The notes: generated by a model not told the origin, from the sequence alone. Shown: positions 9,663-19,405, numbered from the stretch's first letter. The stretch is DNA of 42,847 bases from Chryseobacterium gleum (GCA_945903645.1 CAMDOM010000025.1:1-42847); one strand, 5' to 3'. Translations and numbers: made by a program.

Positions 9663-10715
9663 ATGGCAGTATTAGCAGACATTCGTATCACAGACCCTGT
9701 TTACGTTAAGCAGGAACAGTTTAGCATCCTCGACCGTTGGCTGCTCCAGTTTATTCGCGAAGAGCGTGATTTGGTTTTTCCAAAATTGATGCTGCGCATA
9801 ATGGTGGTGCTATTACCGATGGTTGTGGTACTCTATTGGCCAGGGATGTTTAACTGGTGGATAGCGGCCATTTATTTACCCATAAACTGGGCTATTTTCC
9901 TTGGGCCATTCATTTTGATGTTGCATTGCACCAGCCATCGCCCGCTTTTCAAAAGGGAATACGATTGGATGAACAAGATTATTCCATGGTTTTTGGGGCC
10001 ATTGTTTGGAGAAACACCCGAAACCTATTTTGCCCATCATATGGGAATGCATCATCCCGAAAACAATTTGAAGGACGATTTGAGCACTACCATGCCCTAT
10101 CAGCGAGATAGTTTTAGAGGCTTTATGCATTATTTCTTGTCGTTTTTCTTCTTAGGAATAAAAGACCTTTACTATTACCTCACACGCAAGAATCGCTTGA
10201 AGTTGAGGAGAAACATCACGTGGGGAGAGGGGTTGTGGTACGTAAGCGTAATTCTTTTATCACTGGTCAATTCCAAAGCCACGTTGGTTGTGCTCATTTT
10301 GCCGCTTGTCTTTGCGCGTTTTATGATGATGGCAGGCAATTGGGGCCAACATGCTTTTATCGATGCCGATACACCTGCCAACTGTTATCGCAACAGCATA
10401 ACTTGTGTGAATACGGTTTACAACCATAAAGCGTTTAACGATGGCTACCATATCGTGCACCATTTGAAGCCTGCCTTGCACTACACCGATATGGCGCAGG
10501 AGTTTATAGACAATCGCCAAGATTATGTGCGAGAGAGGGCTATCGTTTTTCAAGGCATCGATTTTTTTGGCGTATGGTTTCTTCTTATGACCAAAAACTA
10601 CAAAGCACTCGCCAAGCGCTACGTTAACTTGGAGGCAACACCCAAAAGCGAAGCCGACATTATTGCGCTGCTAAAGCAACGCACCGCTCGCATCACTGCG
10701 GAAAAGATGATTTGA
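9663..10715 (+). CDS. Membrane fatty-acid desaturase family protein
   Basis: The 350-residue protein has four or so membrane helices and the three histidine clusters of membrane desaturases/hydroxylases: HCTSH (88-92), HHMGMHH (125-131) and HIVHH (263-267), with an extra NWGQHAF at 226-232. These bind a di-iron centre that uses O2 to introduce a double bond or hydroxyl in a lipid acyl chain. The exact substrate cannot be inferred. The start at 9663 is preferred because a perfect promoter box lies immediately upstream. The final codons overlap the next gene by 4 nt (TTGA), pointing to translational coupling. Confidence 0.85.
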   Translation: MAVLADIRITDPVYVKQEQFSILDRWLLQFIREERDLVFPKLMLRIMVVLLPMVVVLYWPGMFNWWIAAIYLPINWAIFLGPFILMLHCTSHRPLFKREYDWMNKIIPWFLGPLFGETPETYFAHHMGMHHPENNLKDDLSTTMPYQRDSFRGFMHYFLSFFFLGIKDLYYYLTRKNRLKLRRNITWGEGLWYVSVILLSLVNSKATLVVLILPLVFARFMMMAGNWGQHAFIDADTPANCYRNSITCVNTVYNHKAFNDGYHIVHHLKPALHYTDMAQEFIDNRQDYVRERAIVFQGIDFFGVWFLLMTKNYKALAKRYVNLEATPKSEADIIALLKQRTARITAEKMI

Positions 10716-11635
10716 GGATTGCTTTGCGGTGGCGAAGTATTTTTACACTGCTGTTAGCGGCATCAACTCATCCTATCATGGCCCAAAATGTATTGCAAGA
10801 AGTAGCGGTAAACGGACTCACTTTCAATTGCCGTATAGCTGGAAACCCACAAGGTAGGCCCGTTCTTTTGCTGCACGGCTGGCCCGAAACCTCGCACATG
10901 TGGATTCCACTTATGGAGCGATTGGCCGCAGAGGGCTATTATTGCATTGCACCTGATCAGCGCGGATTTAGTCCCAAAGCCCGTCCAACAGAAATAGAAG
11001 CGTACAATATTCGCTTGCTTGCTTACGATGTGGTTGGTCTGGCAGATGCGTTGGGCATTGCCAAGTTTCATCTCATTGGCCACGATTGGGGTTCTGCTAT
11101 TGGCTGGGCTGTGGTAACGTTTCATTCCAAGCGCATACAATCGTGGACAGCCATGTCTGTGCCGCATGTGCAAGCTTTTGGCAATGCCATTCGGTTTGAT
11201 GCCAAGCAACGCAGAATGAGCCGCTATATGGGTTGGTTTCAATGGAAAGGATTGCCCGAATGGGCACTTTTGCGTAAAGATGCCAAGGGGCTGCGCGATG
11301 TGTGGCGCAAGAGTTCGCCCGAGCAAGTGTCGTCCTATTTGGAAGTATTGGGCAACAAAGAAGGATTGAAAGCCAGCCTCAATTATTACCGCGCCAATTA
11401 CAAAACCTTAAAGAAAGGCGAAGGTGCAGAAGCGTATGGAAACATTATAACTCCAACGCTTTTGTTATGGGGAAAGAAAGATTTTGCCATTGGAAAAACG
11501 GGAGTGGATGGCACAGCTGCTTTTATGAAAGGTCCATATCGCTTGGTAGAAATGGAGGCAACGCATTGGTTGGTGCAAGAGGCATTTGAGCAATGTGCCA
11601 CCGAAATTGTGCAGTATTTGGCGCAGCACAACTAG
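10712..11635 (+). CDS. Exported alpha/beta hydrolase (epoxide hydrolase / haloalkane dehalogenase-like)
   Basis: A 307-residue alpha/beta-hydrolase. The N-terminus is a signal peptide (hydrophobic FTLLLAAS, cleavage after PIMAQ), which fixes the start at the TTG overlapping the desaturase stop, or another TTG four codons on; no ATG precedes it. Catalytic elements are the oxyanion HGWPE (55-59), the nucleophile Asp125 in GHDWG, a likely acid at Asp257 and His285 in ATHWL. An Asp nucleophile with HGWPE is typical of epoxide hydrolases and dehalogenases rather than esterases. Coupling to the desaturase hints at oxidised-lipid metabolism, but the signal peptide would place it outside the cytoplasm. 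Confidence 0.85.
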   Translation: MRIALRWRSIFTLLLAASTHPIMAQNVLQEVAVNGLTFNCRIAGNPQGRPVLLLHGWPETSHMWIPLMERLAAEGYYCIAPDQRGFSPKARPTEIEAYNIRLLAYDVVGLADALGIAKFHLIGHDWGSAIGWAVVTFHSKRIQSWTAMSVPHVQAFGNAIRFDAKQRRMSRYMGWFQWKGLPEWALLRKDAKGLRDVWRKSSPEQVSSYLEVLGNKEGLKASLNYYRANYKTLKKGEGAEAYGNIITPTLLLWGKKDFAIGKTGVDGTAAFMKGPYRLVEMEATHWLVQEAFEQCATEIVQYLAQHN

Positions 11636-11642
11636 TGGAAAT

Positions 11643-13088
11643 CTAGTTATTCGGAAGTAGCCGATACGCCCGAATTTCTTTTGAATTAAAGACTATCTCA
11701 CCTAAATATGGGCGAATGGCCGCGTTTTCTTCTATCGCCTTACTGGTGCTCACCAAATAATCTGCGCCTTGATGGATGTATTCTTTCAGCCGCTCTTCGG
11801 GCAATGAGTCGTCCATAAACGCCCAGCCTTTTCTGCGCAGCGCATAATGATGAATGCGTTGCGAAACATCATTACCCGCCACACACAAACTGCCCTTGGG
11901 AATTGCGTTGCGCAATGCTTGGGCATGTATCCATTGGCCTTGGTTCGCACCATTTGCCCAACGCACATCAGCCTTTAGAAAACACGTAATGGGCAAAACG
12001 AGGATGGGCAGCAGTATCCATTTTCGCAACGGTGGTTTCAATCCCAACACAAAATGCGCCCCTAGCGCTACGGTGAGGAATAGAATGGGAACAAAGGGCA
12101 TCATGTAATAATCGTGGCCTTTGCCGATGGCGTGCATCTCAAATAGGTAGTAGGCCACAACCAATGGGGTAGTGAGCAACACAGGCCACAGCGCACTTCG
12201 GGTCCACATTTTGCGCTTGATAAACTGCCAAATTCCTAAGACAAAAAACGGAACGGACGCGTAGTTTAACAGCATTTCGGGCAGCATCATAGTCCACACC
12301 GTTTTCAATATATCCAGTGAATTGCTTGGATTGTCCCAACCACCATTTAGCACCATGTTGCCATCCCACGTGGGAATAACCCATACGTACCAAGTGAGTG
12401 TGGGGATAAAAACAAGCAAAACAATCAGGGCAGTGATTACCGCATTTTTCGGAGCCGTTCGGCACCACGATAGCCATGTTGGTAGGAGTGCAGCTCCAAA
12501 CACTATAAACGGAAGTTTGCAGGCCGCGGCCAATGATAGAAACACAGCGGCTACTGCAAATCGTTGCCACGAAACACGACTATTTGAAATAGCGGCTAGG
12601 CCCAACAGCGCAAACATGAGCGCCATGTTGTCGGGCAATGGATTGATGGAATAGTAGTAGAACAACGGGCTAAAGGCAAGACAATAGCTGGCAACTGCGG
12701 CCAATAATTTGCTTTGCGACAGCTGCATCACCAATTGATAAAAGGCCAGTAACGAAACGATGCTCATAAGAAATGTGAGCACCCGCGAAATGGCGGGATG
12801 GTCGCTTAGCAAGCGATAGGGCCACGAAAAAAGCCACTGCATAAGCGGAAATTCCATGCGCTGCACGGTGCTGCCGTTGTGGAATGTATTGACTTGTGGG
12901 TTTAGAATATTCCCATCGTCAAAGGCAAAGTTGAGTACCGTGGTTTGGGTTTGAGTTTGCCGCCAACTGTGATACCCCGTAAATTCTTGCGCAATGTGAT
13001 GGCCCCGCATCCCCAAACTGAGCGATGCTATAACCACTACTGCCCATCGACTAGAAATGAATTTGGAAGCGCTCATCAGATAAAACAT
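11643..13088 (-). CDS. GT39/ArnT-like membrane glycosyltransferase
   Basis: A 481-residue protein with about ten membrane helices. The N-terminal periplasmic loop (EFTGYHSWRQTQTQT) and first half resemble dolichyl-phosphate-mannose-protein mannosyltransferase/ArnT-type GT-C enzymes, which move a sugar from a polyprenyl-phosphate carrier to a protein or lipid. The C-terminal soluble part is short. Acceptor and donor are unknown. Start at 13088 or the ATG at 13076; a near-consensus box (TACACTTG) lies at 13102-13109 on this strand. The gene converges on the hydrolase with 7 nt between stops. A second, longer GT39-like gene lies at 22.3 kb. Confidence 0.75.
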   Translation of the reverse strand: MFYLMSASKFISSRWAVVVIASLSLGMRGHHIAQEFTGYHSWRQTQTQTTVLNFAFDDGNILNPQVNTFHNGSTVQRMEFPLMQWLFSWPYRLLSDHPAISRVLTFLMSIVSLLAFYQLVMQLSQSKLLAAVASYCLAFSPLFYYYSINPLPDNMALMFALLGLAAISNSRVSWQRFAVAAVFLSLAAACKLPFIVFGAALLPTWLSWCRTAPKNAVITALIVLLVFIPTLTWYVWVIPTWDGNMVLNGGWDNPSNSLDILKTVWTMMLPEMLLNYASVPFFVLGIWQFIKRKMWTRSALWPVLLTTPLVVAYYLFEMHAIGKGHDYYMMPFVPILFLTVALGAHFVLGLKPPLRKWILLPILVLPITCFLKADVRWANGANQGQWIHAQALRNAIPKGSLCVAGNDVSQRIHHYALRRKGWAFMDDSLPEERLKEYIHQGADYLVSTSKAIEENAAIRPYLGEIVFNSKEIRAYRLLPNN

Positions 13089-13261
13089 GCCTTAGCCACT
13101 GCAAGTGTAGGGAAAACCCCAACATATTTTTTCCTCAAATGAGGATGAGTTTTTGGCATAAACTGCTTAGCTTTTCGAAGAATTTACTTAGCAGAAGGCT
13201 ATCGCTCGTTAAAGGAACCTTAGCGTTGCATAGAAAGATGGAATCCTGAAATCGGTCCTTT

Positions 13262-13771
13262 TCAATCTCCAAAAATGAAGACCTCCATGCCTTGGAAGGT
13301 GCTTTGGTGCAGGTTTGTCATACCGTTTTTAATTGCCACATGCATCGAAGGAAAGTTCTCTTTATGAATGATGGAAATGAACTTGTCTGAGATGTTATGA
13401 GCTCGACCAAAGAGCTTTAGGTGCATGGCCAGTTCGGTGGCGTAGCCTTTTCCCCAATGGTTGGGAAGCATGGAGTAAGAAATTTCAAATGCTTGGTGGC
13501 CGCCAAGCTCGCGCGTTAGAATGCCGGCTAGCCCTACAAAGTGGCCTGTGGTTTTTTCTATGGCAGCCAATTGCCCTAAATGGTTGGGGTTGTAGCGTTC
13601 AAATTGCCTATCTAACCAGATGGTGGCAAGCTCATGTTTGTCCTTTTTTAGGTCGAGCCCTATGAACCTAGCGTTGGGATTGTCAACAAAAAACTCGGTC
13701 CAAATGGGGATGTCCGCTTCGGTCAGCTTTCGAAGGGTAAGTCGGTCAGTTTCTTGGTTGAAATAATCCAT
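13262..13771 (-). CDS. GNAT-family N-acetyltransferase (RimJ/RimL type)
   Basis: The 169-residue protein begins with ETDRLTLRKLTEADIP, the standard start of the RimJ/RimL/Acetyltransf_3 group. It has EISYSMLPNHWGKGYATELA as the acetyl-CoA-binding motif A (GKGYAT). The end (FPSMHVAIKNGMTN) is the family's N-x-x-S-x-x-x-x-x-K-x-G motif. It transfers acetyl from acetyl-CoA to an amine, but the acceptor is not predictable. It starts 6 nt after the stop of leuS and is therefore likely co-transcribed with it. Confidence 0.88.
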   Translation of the reverse strand: MDYFNQETDRLTLRKLTEADIPIWTEFFVDNPNARFIGLDLKKDKHELATIWLDRQFERYNPNHLGQLAAIEKTTGHFVGLAGILTRELGGHQAFEISYSMLPNHWGKGYATELAMHLKLFGRAHNISDKFISIIHKENFPSMHVAIKNGMTNLHQSTFQGMEVFIFGD

Positions 13772-13777
13772 TGGGTT

Positions 13778-16588
13778 TTAAACCACCACATTCACTATCC
13801 GTTTCACCACCACGATTACCTTTTTGGGTGTGGCGCCCTCCAAGCGTTGGATTACATCGGCATTGGCCAAAACAATGGCTTCTACCTCGGCAGCCGATAG
13901 CGAAGTGCTCAGTTCCAAGTTCATTTTGGTTTTGCCATTGAAACTGATGGGATAGCTAAAGCTGTCTTCCACCAAGTGTGCGGCCTCAAACTTTGGATAG
14001 CTGGCATAGGAGATGCTGGTGGTATTTCCCAGCTGTTCCCAAAGTTCTTCGGCTATGTGCGGAGCGAAACTGGATAGCACAATAGTGAGCGGTTCTAGAA
14101 TTGCGCGCTTGTTGCACTTCAATTCCGTAAGCTCGTTCACACAAATCATAAACTGGCTAATGGACGTGTTGAGGGATAGCTTTTCAATGTCGTCCTCAAT
14201 TTTTCTGATGGTGGCGTGCAGCGCTTTTAGTTCGGGTTTTGATGGCGCTTCGCTTGAAACGCTGAACTGTCCATCCACTAAAAACAAATTCCAAAACTTG
14301 CGTAAGAAACGATACGTGCCCTCAATGCCGTTGGTGTTCCACGGTTTGGCATCTTCCAACGGCCCGAGGAACATTTCGTAGAGACGCAGTGTGTCGGCAC
14401 CATATTTCGAAATGATATCATCAGGGTTCACCACGTTCCACTTGGACTTGGACATTTTTTCGACTTCCCAGCCGCAGATATACTTCCCGTCTTCTAGAAT
14501 GAACTCTGCTCCATTGTATTCTTCGCGGGACTTCCGGAATCCGTTCAGGTTCAGAACGTCATTCTCAACCACATTTACATCCACATGAAATGATGACACA
14601 TCATACATGTAAGATAATCCTTTGGAGATAAAGGCTCCTGATTGTTTATTCCGATAAACAAAACTACTCCTCCCCTGAATCATCCCCTGATTCACCAGTT
14701 TTTTCGCGGGTTCATCAAAGGGCAAGTAGCCAAGGTCTTTGAGGAACTTGGTCCAGAACCGCACATAGAGTAGGTGGCCTGTGGCGTGCTCCGAACCGCC
14801 CACATAGAGGTCTATGTTTTGCCAGTAGTTCACCGCATCTTTAGTGGCAAAGGTATCGGTGTTTTTGGGGTCCATGTAGCGCAAAAAATACCAGCTGCTT
14901 CCTGCCCAACCGGGCATGGTGCTCAGTTCTATTGGGAATACCTCTCCCCCAACCCCTCTCCCAAGGAGAGGGGAGTTAACCACACCACGCTGTGGGTCGT
15001 ATCCCCATCCTTTAGCTCTTCCCAAGGGTGGTTCGCCTGTTTCGGTGGGTAGGTATTCGTTTATTTCAGGAAGAACCACGGGCAAATGTTCTTCTTTGAT
15101 GGGGTAGGGAATGCCGTCTTTGTAGTAAATCGGGATGGGTTCGCCCCAGTAGCGTTGCCGTCCAAACACGGCATCGCGCAAGCGGTAGTTGATGTTGCCT
15201 TTGCCAATGCCTTGCTCCACCACTTTTTGTATGGCAAGTTTTATAGCGTCTTTCACCTTGAGGCCGTTGAGGAAATCAGAGTTTTCCAACACACCATCTT
15301 TGCTTTCGTTTGCGCCCTGTGTCAAATCTGAACCTGCAATAACTGACGGAATGGGCAGTCCGAAATGCGTGGCGAAGTTCCAATCGCGTTGGTCGCCACT
15401 GGGTACTGCCATCACCGCGCCTGTGCCATAGCCGGCCAACACATAATCGCCAATCCAAATTGGAATAGGAGCGCCTGTAAAAGGATGCTCGGCATAAGCG
15501 CCAGTAAATGCGCCACTCACGGTTTTCACATCGGACATGCGGTCGCGGTCCGAGCGCGATTTGGCTTTGATTATGTAGGCCGAAATCGTTTCCTGTTGTT
15601 CAGCCGTGGTTATTTGCGAAACCAGTTCGTGTTCTGGTGCAAGCGTTAGAAAGGAAACTCCGAAGATGGTATCGGGGCGCGTGGTGAATACTTCGACCTG
15701 TGCGCTATGACTTTTTACTTGAAATTTCAGCAAGGCTCCCTCACTTCGTCCTATCCAATTTCGTTGCTGTTCTTTTAGGCTTTCGCTCCAATCCAAATCG
15801 TCCAAACCATCCAACAAGCGTTGAGCATATGCAGTAATACGCATGCTCCATTGCTTCATTAGCTTGCGCTCTACAGGATGGCCTCCGCGTTCGCTAAATC
15901 CATCTTTCACCTCATCGTTGGCCAGCACAGTGCCCAATGCTGGACACCAATTCACATAGGCATCACTCAAATAAGCAATGCGATAGTTGAGCAAAGTGGT
16001 TTGCTGCGTTGCCTCGTTCCAACCGTTCCATTCTTCGGCAGTAAAAACGGGCGTTTCATCGCAATGGGCGTTCACATTCGCGTTGCCATGCGTTTTGAAT
16101 TCTTCAACCAACAGTGCGATTGGCCTCGCCTCATCTGTATTTTTACAATACCACGCATCATAAAGCTTTAGGAATATCCACTGCGTCCATTTATAGTATG
16201 ATGGGTCGGACGTGCGCACCTCGCGGTCCCAGTCGAAACTGAAACCAATGCTGTCCATCTGCCTGCGGTAAGTGGCAATATTCTCCTCGGTGGTCTTGGC
16301 CGGATGCTGTCCTGTTTGAATGGCATATTGCTCGGCAGGTAGTCCAAAACTGTCGTAGCCCATCGGGTGCAGCACATTGAACCCCTTCAAACGCTTGTAA
16401 CGCGACACGATATCAGAAGCGATATACCCCAGCGGATGGCCCACATGCAACCCAGCACCAGAAGGATAGGGAAACATGTCGAGTACATAATACTTTGGTT
16501 TCGAGCTGTTGTCGTTAGCCGCAAAAGGCTTGTCGTTAGCCCATTTTGCTTGCCATTTCTTGTCAATTTCCTTCGGGTCGTACTGCAT
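13778..16588 (-). CDS. leuS: Leucyl-tRNA synthetase
   Basis: The 936-residue class I synthetase charges tRNA-Leu. It has the HIGH motif as HVGH (48-51), the class I KMSKS at 711-715, the CP1 editing domain in the middle ([32 protein letters not shown]), the [17 protein letters not shown] active-site strand, and a C-terminal anticodon-binding domain. The insertion before KMSKS containing [16 protein letters not shown] looks like that of other Bacteroidota LeuS proteins. Residues 538-550 ([13 protein letters not shown]) come from a palindromic DNA repeat lying in frame just before the MPGWAGSSW strand. The frame is intact, so the enzyme is probably functional. A TACCTTCG box lies 23 nt upstream. 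Confidence 0.96.
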   Translation of the reverse strand: MQYDPKEIDKKWQAKWANDKPFAANDNSSKPKYYVLDMFPYPSGAGLHVGHPLGYIASDIVSRYKRLKGFNVLHPMGYDSFGLPAEQYAIQTGQHPAKTTEENIATYRRQMDSIGFSFDWDREVRTSDPSYYKWTQWIFLKLYDAWYCKNTDEARPIALLVEEFKTHGNANVNAHCDETPVFTAEEWNGWNEATQQTTLLNYRIAYLSDAYVNWCPALGTVLANDEVKDGFSERGGHPVERKLMKQWSMRITAYAQRLLDGLDDLDWSESLKEQQRNWIGRSEGALLKFQVKSHSAQVEVFTTRPDTIFGVSFLTLAPEHELVSQITTAEQQETISAYIIKAKSRSDRDRMSDVKTVSGAFTGAYAEHPFTGAPIPIWIGDYVLAGYGTGAVMAVPSGDQRDWNFATHFGLPIPSVIAGSDLTQGANESKDGVLENSDFLNGLKVKDAIKLAIQKVVEQGIGKGNINYRLRDAVFGRQRYWGEPIPIYYKDGIPYPIKEEHLPVVLPEINEYLPTETGEPPLGRAKGWGYDPQRGVVNSPLLGRGVGGEVFPIELSTMPGWAGSSWYFLRYMDPKNTDTFATKDAVNYWQNIDLYVGGSEHATGHLLYVRFWTKFLKDLGYLPFDEPAKKLVNQGMIQGRSSFVYRNKQSGAFISKGLSYMYDVSSFHVDVNVVENDVLNLNGFRKSREEYNGAEFILEDGKYICGWEVEKMSKSKWNVVNPDDIISKYGADTLRLYEMFLGPLEDAKPWNTNGIEGTYRFLRKFWNLFLVDGQFSVSSEAPSKPELKALHATIRKIEDDIEKLSLNTSISQFMICVNELTELKCNKRAILEPLTIVLSSFAPHIAEELWEQLGNTTSISYASYPKFEAAHLVEDSFSYPISFNGKTKMNLELSTSLSAAEVEAIVLANADVIQRLEGATPKKVIVVVKRIVNVVV
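14941..14977. repeat. 37-bp palindromic repeat element inside leuS
   Basis: The core is a 9-bp perfect stem (CCCCTCTCC, loop CAA, GGAGAGGGG at 14953-14973) flanked by another pyrimidine-rich half copy (14941-14950). It encodes [13 protein letters not shown] on the leuS strand. From memory, elements with this CCCCTCTCC-GGAGAGGGG core are scattered between genes in many Bacteroidota; no second copy is seen in this window. Confidence 0.6.
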
Positions 16589-16611
16589 GATGGGTCTATT
16601 TTGGAAGGATG

Positions 16612-16619
16612 CGAAGGTA
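16612..16619 (-). promoter_or_regulatory. leuS promoter -7 box (TACCTTCG)
   Basis: A one-base variant of TAnnTTTG ending 23 nt before the leuS ATG, in the 109-bp divergent gap shared with ftsX. Confidence 0.4.
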
Positions 16620-16676
16620 ATGAACCTCTATGCCAGTTTTCAGGTTTTTTGGCAGTTCTTAGCCTTCTAAATATCT

Positions 16677-16684
16677 TACTTTAG
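16677..16684 (+). promoter_or_regulatory. ftsX operon -7 box (TACTTTAG)
   Basis: A one-base variant of TAnnTTTG ending 13 nt before the ftsX ATG. The same octamer precedes glpK. It is the only plausible promoter for the four-gene plus-strand run. Confidence 0.45.
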
Positions 16685-16697
16685 CGCCCTAGAAACC

Positions 16698-17576
16698 ATG
16701 GCTACAGCAGAAGAAAAAGCACATCGCAGAAAAATTTGGAGCAGCAACTTAACAGCAGTTGTCAGCATTTCGCTGGTGTTGTTCATGTTGGGATTGCTGG
16801 GCTTGGTAATGTTGTATGCCGATGCCCTTTCCACGCATGTGAAGGAAAATATTGGGTTTACCATCTATTTAAAAGATGATGCCAAGGAGGCCGACATCCT
16901 GCAGTTCCAGAAATTTTTGGACGCGTCTGACTTTGTGAAGAGCACAAAATTTGTGAGCAAAGAGGAAGCAGCCGAATACTTAAAAGAAGCATTAGGAGAA
17001 GACTTTATGGGATTTATGGGTTACAATCCACTAAAGCGTTCGATTGATGTTCGAGTGAAAAGCGAATTTGCCGATGCCGATGGCATAATTAATATTCAAT
17101 CGGAGTTACTGAAAAACGAGTTCATTCATGAAATTGATTACCCAGTAGATTTGATTCGAGTGATAAACAAGCATGTGCGCAAAGCGGGCATTATTATCGG
17201 AGTATTTTGTTTGTTGCTATCGCTTATTGCAGTGTCGCTTATCAACAACAATATCCGATTGGCGGTCTATTCTAAGCGGTTTCTTATCAATAGCATGAAG
17301 CTAGTGGGCGCTACACAAGCATTTATTCGTAATCCTTTTGTGGTTGAAGGTGTGCTACGTGGAGTGGCTGGAGCGTTGGTGGCCAATGTGCTTTTGGCAG
17401 TGGTTATCTACATGGCCAATAGTCAAGTACCCGAGCTTTTTGGACTTGGAAACGTAAAAATTGTAGGAATCCTATTCGGAGCAGTGCTTTTCCTTGGCTT
17501 GTTCATTTCCTTCTTGTCCACCTCGTTTGCAGTGCGCAAATACTTGCGACTAAGTGTAGATGAGTTGTATTACTAA
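16698..17576 (+). CDS. ftsX: Cell-division protein FtsX (ABC-type permease)
   Basis: A 292-residue protein with the FtsX plan. A cytoplasmic basic N-terminus is followed by one membrane helix (about 18-42) and a periplasmic domain of about 110 residues (YLKDDAKEADILQFQKFL and similar). Three more helices follow, ending RKYLRLSVDELYY. FtsX works with the ATPase FtsE to activate cell-wall hydrolases at the division site. No ftsE is adjacent in this window. It heads an operon with a DUF3098 gene (27 nt gap), uppP and truB, an order I recall from many Bacteroidota. Confidence 0.92.
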   Translation: MATAEEKAHRRKIWSSNLTAVVSISLVLFMLGLLGLVMLYADALSTHVKENIGFTIYLKDDAKEADILQFQKFLDASDFVKSTKFVSKEEAAEYLKEALGEDFMGFMGYNPLKRSIDVRVKSEFADADGIINIQSELLKNEFIHEIDYPVDLIRVINKHVRKAGIIIGVFCLLLSLIAVSLINNNIRLAVYSKRFLINSMKLVGATQAFIRNPFVVEGVLRGVAGALVANVLLAVVIYMANSQVPELFGLGNVKIVGILFGAVLFLGLFISFLSTSFAVRKYLRLSVDELYY

Positions 17577-17603
17577 TCATTAAACCCAAAACCCACCGAT
17601 ATC

Positions 17604-17855
17604 ATGGCACTTGACAAATCCACCACTTCTGCCCCCACATTCACCTTCGGAAAAGAGAACTATATCTTGATGATTATAGGATTGGCTGTGCTTGCCATTG
17701 GCTATGTGCTTATTTCGGGTGGAGGTTCGCAAGACCCAAATGTGTTTAGCGAAGAGATTTTTGATACCCGTAGATTGGTGGTAGCTCCGTTGGTTATTCT
17801 GTTTGGCTTTGCCATTGAGGTAGCCGCCATTCTTTATAAGTCGAAGAGCAAGTAA
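17604..17855 (+). CDS. DUF3098 family small membrane protein
   Basis: The 83-residue protein has two membrane helices (NYILMIIGLAVLAIGYVLIS and APLVILFGFAIEVAAILY) joined by a short loop with GGGSQDPNVFSEEIFDTRR. It matches the Bacteroidota family DUF3098, whose function is unknown. It lies between ftsX and uppP, 3 nt before uppP, so it is co-translated with cell-envelope genes and may have an envelope role. Confidence 0.88.
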   Translation: MALDKSTTSAPTFTFGKENYILMIIGLAVLAIGYVLISGGGSQDPNVFSEEIFDTRRLVVAPLVILFGFAIEVAAILYKSKSK

Positions 17856-17858
17856 GGT

Positions 17859-18635
17859 ATGAATTGGATTGATGCGCTTATCCTCGCTATTGTAGAAGGG
17901 ATTACGGAGTTTTTGCCTGTTTCTTCCACAGGCCACATGATAATCGCTTCGGCCCTTTTGGGGATTAACGGAGAGGACTTTGTAAAGATTTTTGAAGTCA
18001 ATATCCAGTTTGGAGCTATCTTATCGGTGGTTGTTTTATACTGGAAACGCTTCTTCCAATCGCTCGATTTTTACTTCAAACTGGGTGTGGCGTTTATTCC
18101 AGCTGCTGTGCTAGGGTTTTTGCTCAACGACTACATCGATGCCATGCTCGAAAGCGTTACCGTGGTGGCTGTTTCACTATTGGTCGGGGGCATTTTTCTG
18201 CTTTTTGTAGATAAGATTTTCAACCAAGGGGAACCCAAGGAGATAACCTATAAGAATGGTTTCCTCATTGGTTTGTTTCAATGCTTGGCAATGATTCCCG
18301 GGGTTTCGCGCTCTGCGGCAAGCATTATTGGCGGTATGGCGTTGAAATACGACCGCAAAACCGCTGCCGAGTTCTCGTTTTTCCTCGCAGTGCCTACCAT
18401 GTTTGCCGCAGCATCCTATAAACTGCTGAAAGGCTATAAGGAGATTTCAATGGATGATGTGAGCATCCTTGTTTTTGGAAATGTTGTAGCGTTTTTAGTG
18501 GCATTGGCAGCCATCAAGTTCTTCATCAGTTTCCTCACCAAGTATGGATTTAAGGTATTTGGTTGGTATCGCATAGTGCTTGGAGCGGGCATTCTTATGT
18601 TATTAGCTATGGGTTACGACCTCCGCGTGTTGTAA
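17859..18635 (+). CDS. uppP: Undecaprenyl-diphosphatase (BacA/UppP)
   Basis: A 258-residue membrane enzyme that recycles undecaprenyl diphosphate to the monophosphate carrier for peptidoglycan and other surface polymers. The catalytic motifs are intact: the Glu-rich [17 protein letters not shown] (residues 13-29, with Glu13, Glu17 and His26) and [10 protein letters not shown] (147-156, Arg151). About eight membrane segments follow the usual pattern. The ATG at 17859 lies 3 nt after the DUF3098 stop. Its gene product serves the same carrier that GT39-type transferases in this window would draw on. Confidence 0.96.
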   Translation: MNWIDALILAIVEGITEFLPVSSTGHMIIASALLGINGEDFVKIFEVNIQFGAILSVVVLYWKRFFQSLDFYFKLGVAFIPAAVLGFLLNDYIDAMLESVTVVAVSLLVGGIFLLFVDKIFNQGEPKEITYKNGFLIGLFQCLAMIPGVSRSAASIIGGMALKYDRKTAAEFSFFLAVPTMFAAASYKLLKGYKEISMDDVSILVFGNVVAFLVALAAIKFFISFLTKYGFKVFGWYRIVLGAGILMLLAMGYDLRVL

Positions 18636-18652
18636 CCGTATTTTAAATCACG

Positions 18653-19405
18653 ATGTCCTCATCTCCATTCAATTTTCTGGAAGGCGAAACACTTCTGTTC
18701 GATAAGCCTAGTGGTTGGACCTCGTTTCAAATGGTGAACCGCGTGCGCGGCATGATTCGCAGAAACATCAATCAGCGCAACATAAAAGTTGGCCATGCAG
18801 GCACTCTTGATCCATTGGCCACGGGGCTTTTGGTGTTATGCACTGGCAAATTGACGCGTACGATTGAAGCCATTCAAGCAGCGGAAAAGCAATATACTGG
18901 GACTATTTTTCTTGGAGCCAAACGGCCCAGCTACGATATGGAAACACAGGTTGACGTTACGTTTAGCACCGAGGGCATTACCGAATCAGCAATTGTTACA
19001 GCAGCAAAAACGTTTGAAGGAGCGATAGACCAAATACCGCCTGTTTTCTCCGCCAAAATGGTGGAAGGCGAACGCAGCTATGACCTAGCCCGTAAAGGAG
19101 AAGCCAAGGAGTTGAAAGCCAATCGTATCACTATTGGGGCTTTTTTGGTTAATGAGGTGCGCAACGTGGAAGGAGGCTTGGAAGTGGATTTTGATGTCAC
19201 CTGTTCCAAAGGAACCTATATTCGCTCATTGGCCCACGATTTGGGTCAGGAGTTGGGTTGTGGGGGCTACCTCCAAAGCCTGCGCAGAACACGCATTGGC
19301 AAACACAAGGTTGAAGACGCCCTTACTGCCGAGCAATTTCACTTTATCCTTTTTGGCGAAGGCCCAAACAGGGAATTTGACGGAAGGATAAGCGGGAAGG
19401 ATTGA
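18653..19405 (+). CDS. truB: tRNA pseudouridine(55) synthase
   Basis: A 250-residue TruB that isomerises U55 in the T-loop of tRNAs. The catalytic Asp53 is in the diagnostic motif GHAGTLDPLATGLL, preceded by DKPSGWTSF. Other family stretches are YTGTIFLGAKRPSYD and the C-terminal CSKGTYIRSLAHDLG. There is no PUA extension, as expected for this short bacterial form. It is last in the ftsX-DUF3098-uppP-truB run, 17 nt after uppP. Its TGA lies in a palindrome that also holds the convergent gene's stop. Confidence 0.96.
   Translation: MSSSPFNFLEGETLLFDKPSGWTSFQMVNRVRGMIRRNINQRNIKVGHAGTLDPLATGLLVLCTGKLTRTIEAIQAAEKQYTGTIFLGAKRPSYDMETQVDVTFSTEGITESAIVTAAKTFEGAIDQIPPVFSAKMVEGERSYDLARKGEAKELKANRITIGAFLVNEVRNVEGGLEVDFDVTCSKGTYIRSLAHDLGQELGCGGYLQSLRRTRIGKHKVEDALTAEQFHFILFGEGPNREFDGRISGKD

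Noticed and set aside
13132-13143. CCTCAAATGAGG palindrome in the gap upstream of the GT39 gene
   Set aside because: It is a 5-bp stem with a two-base loop; there is no linked regulator, so I regard it as chance.
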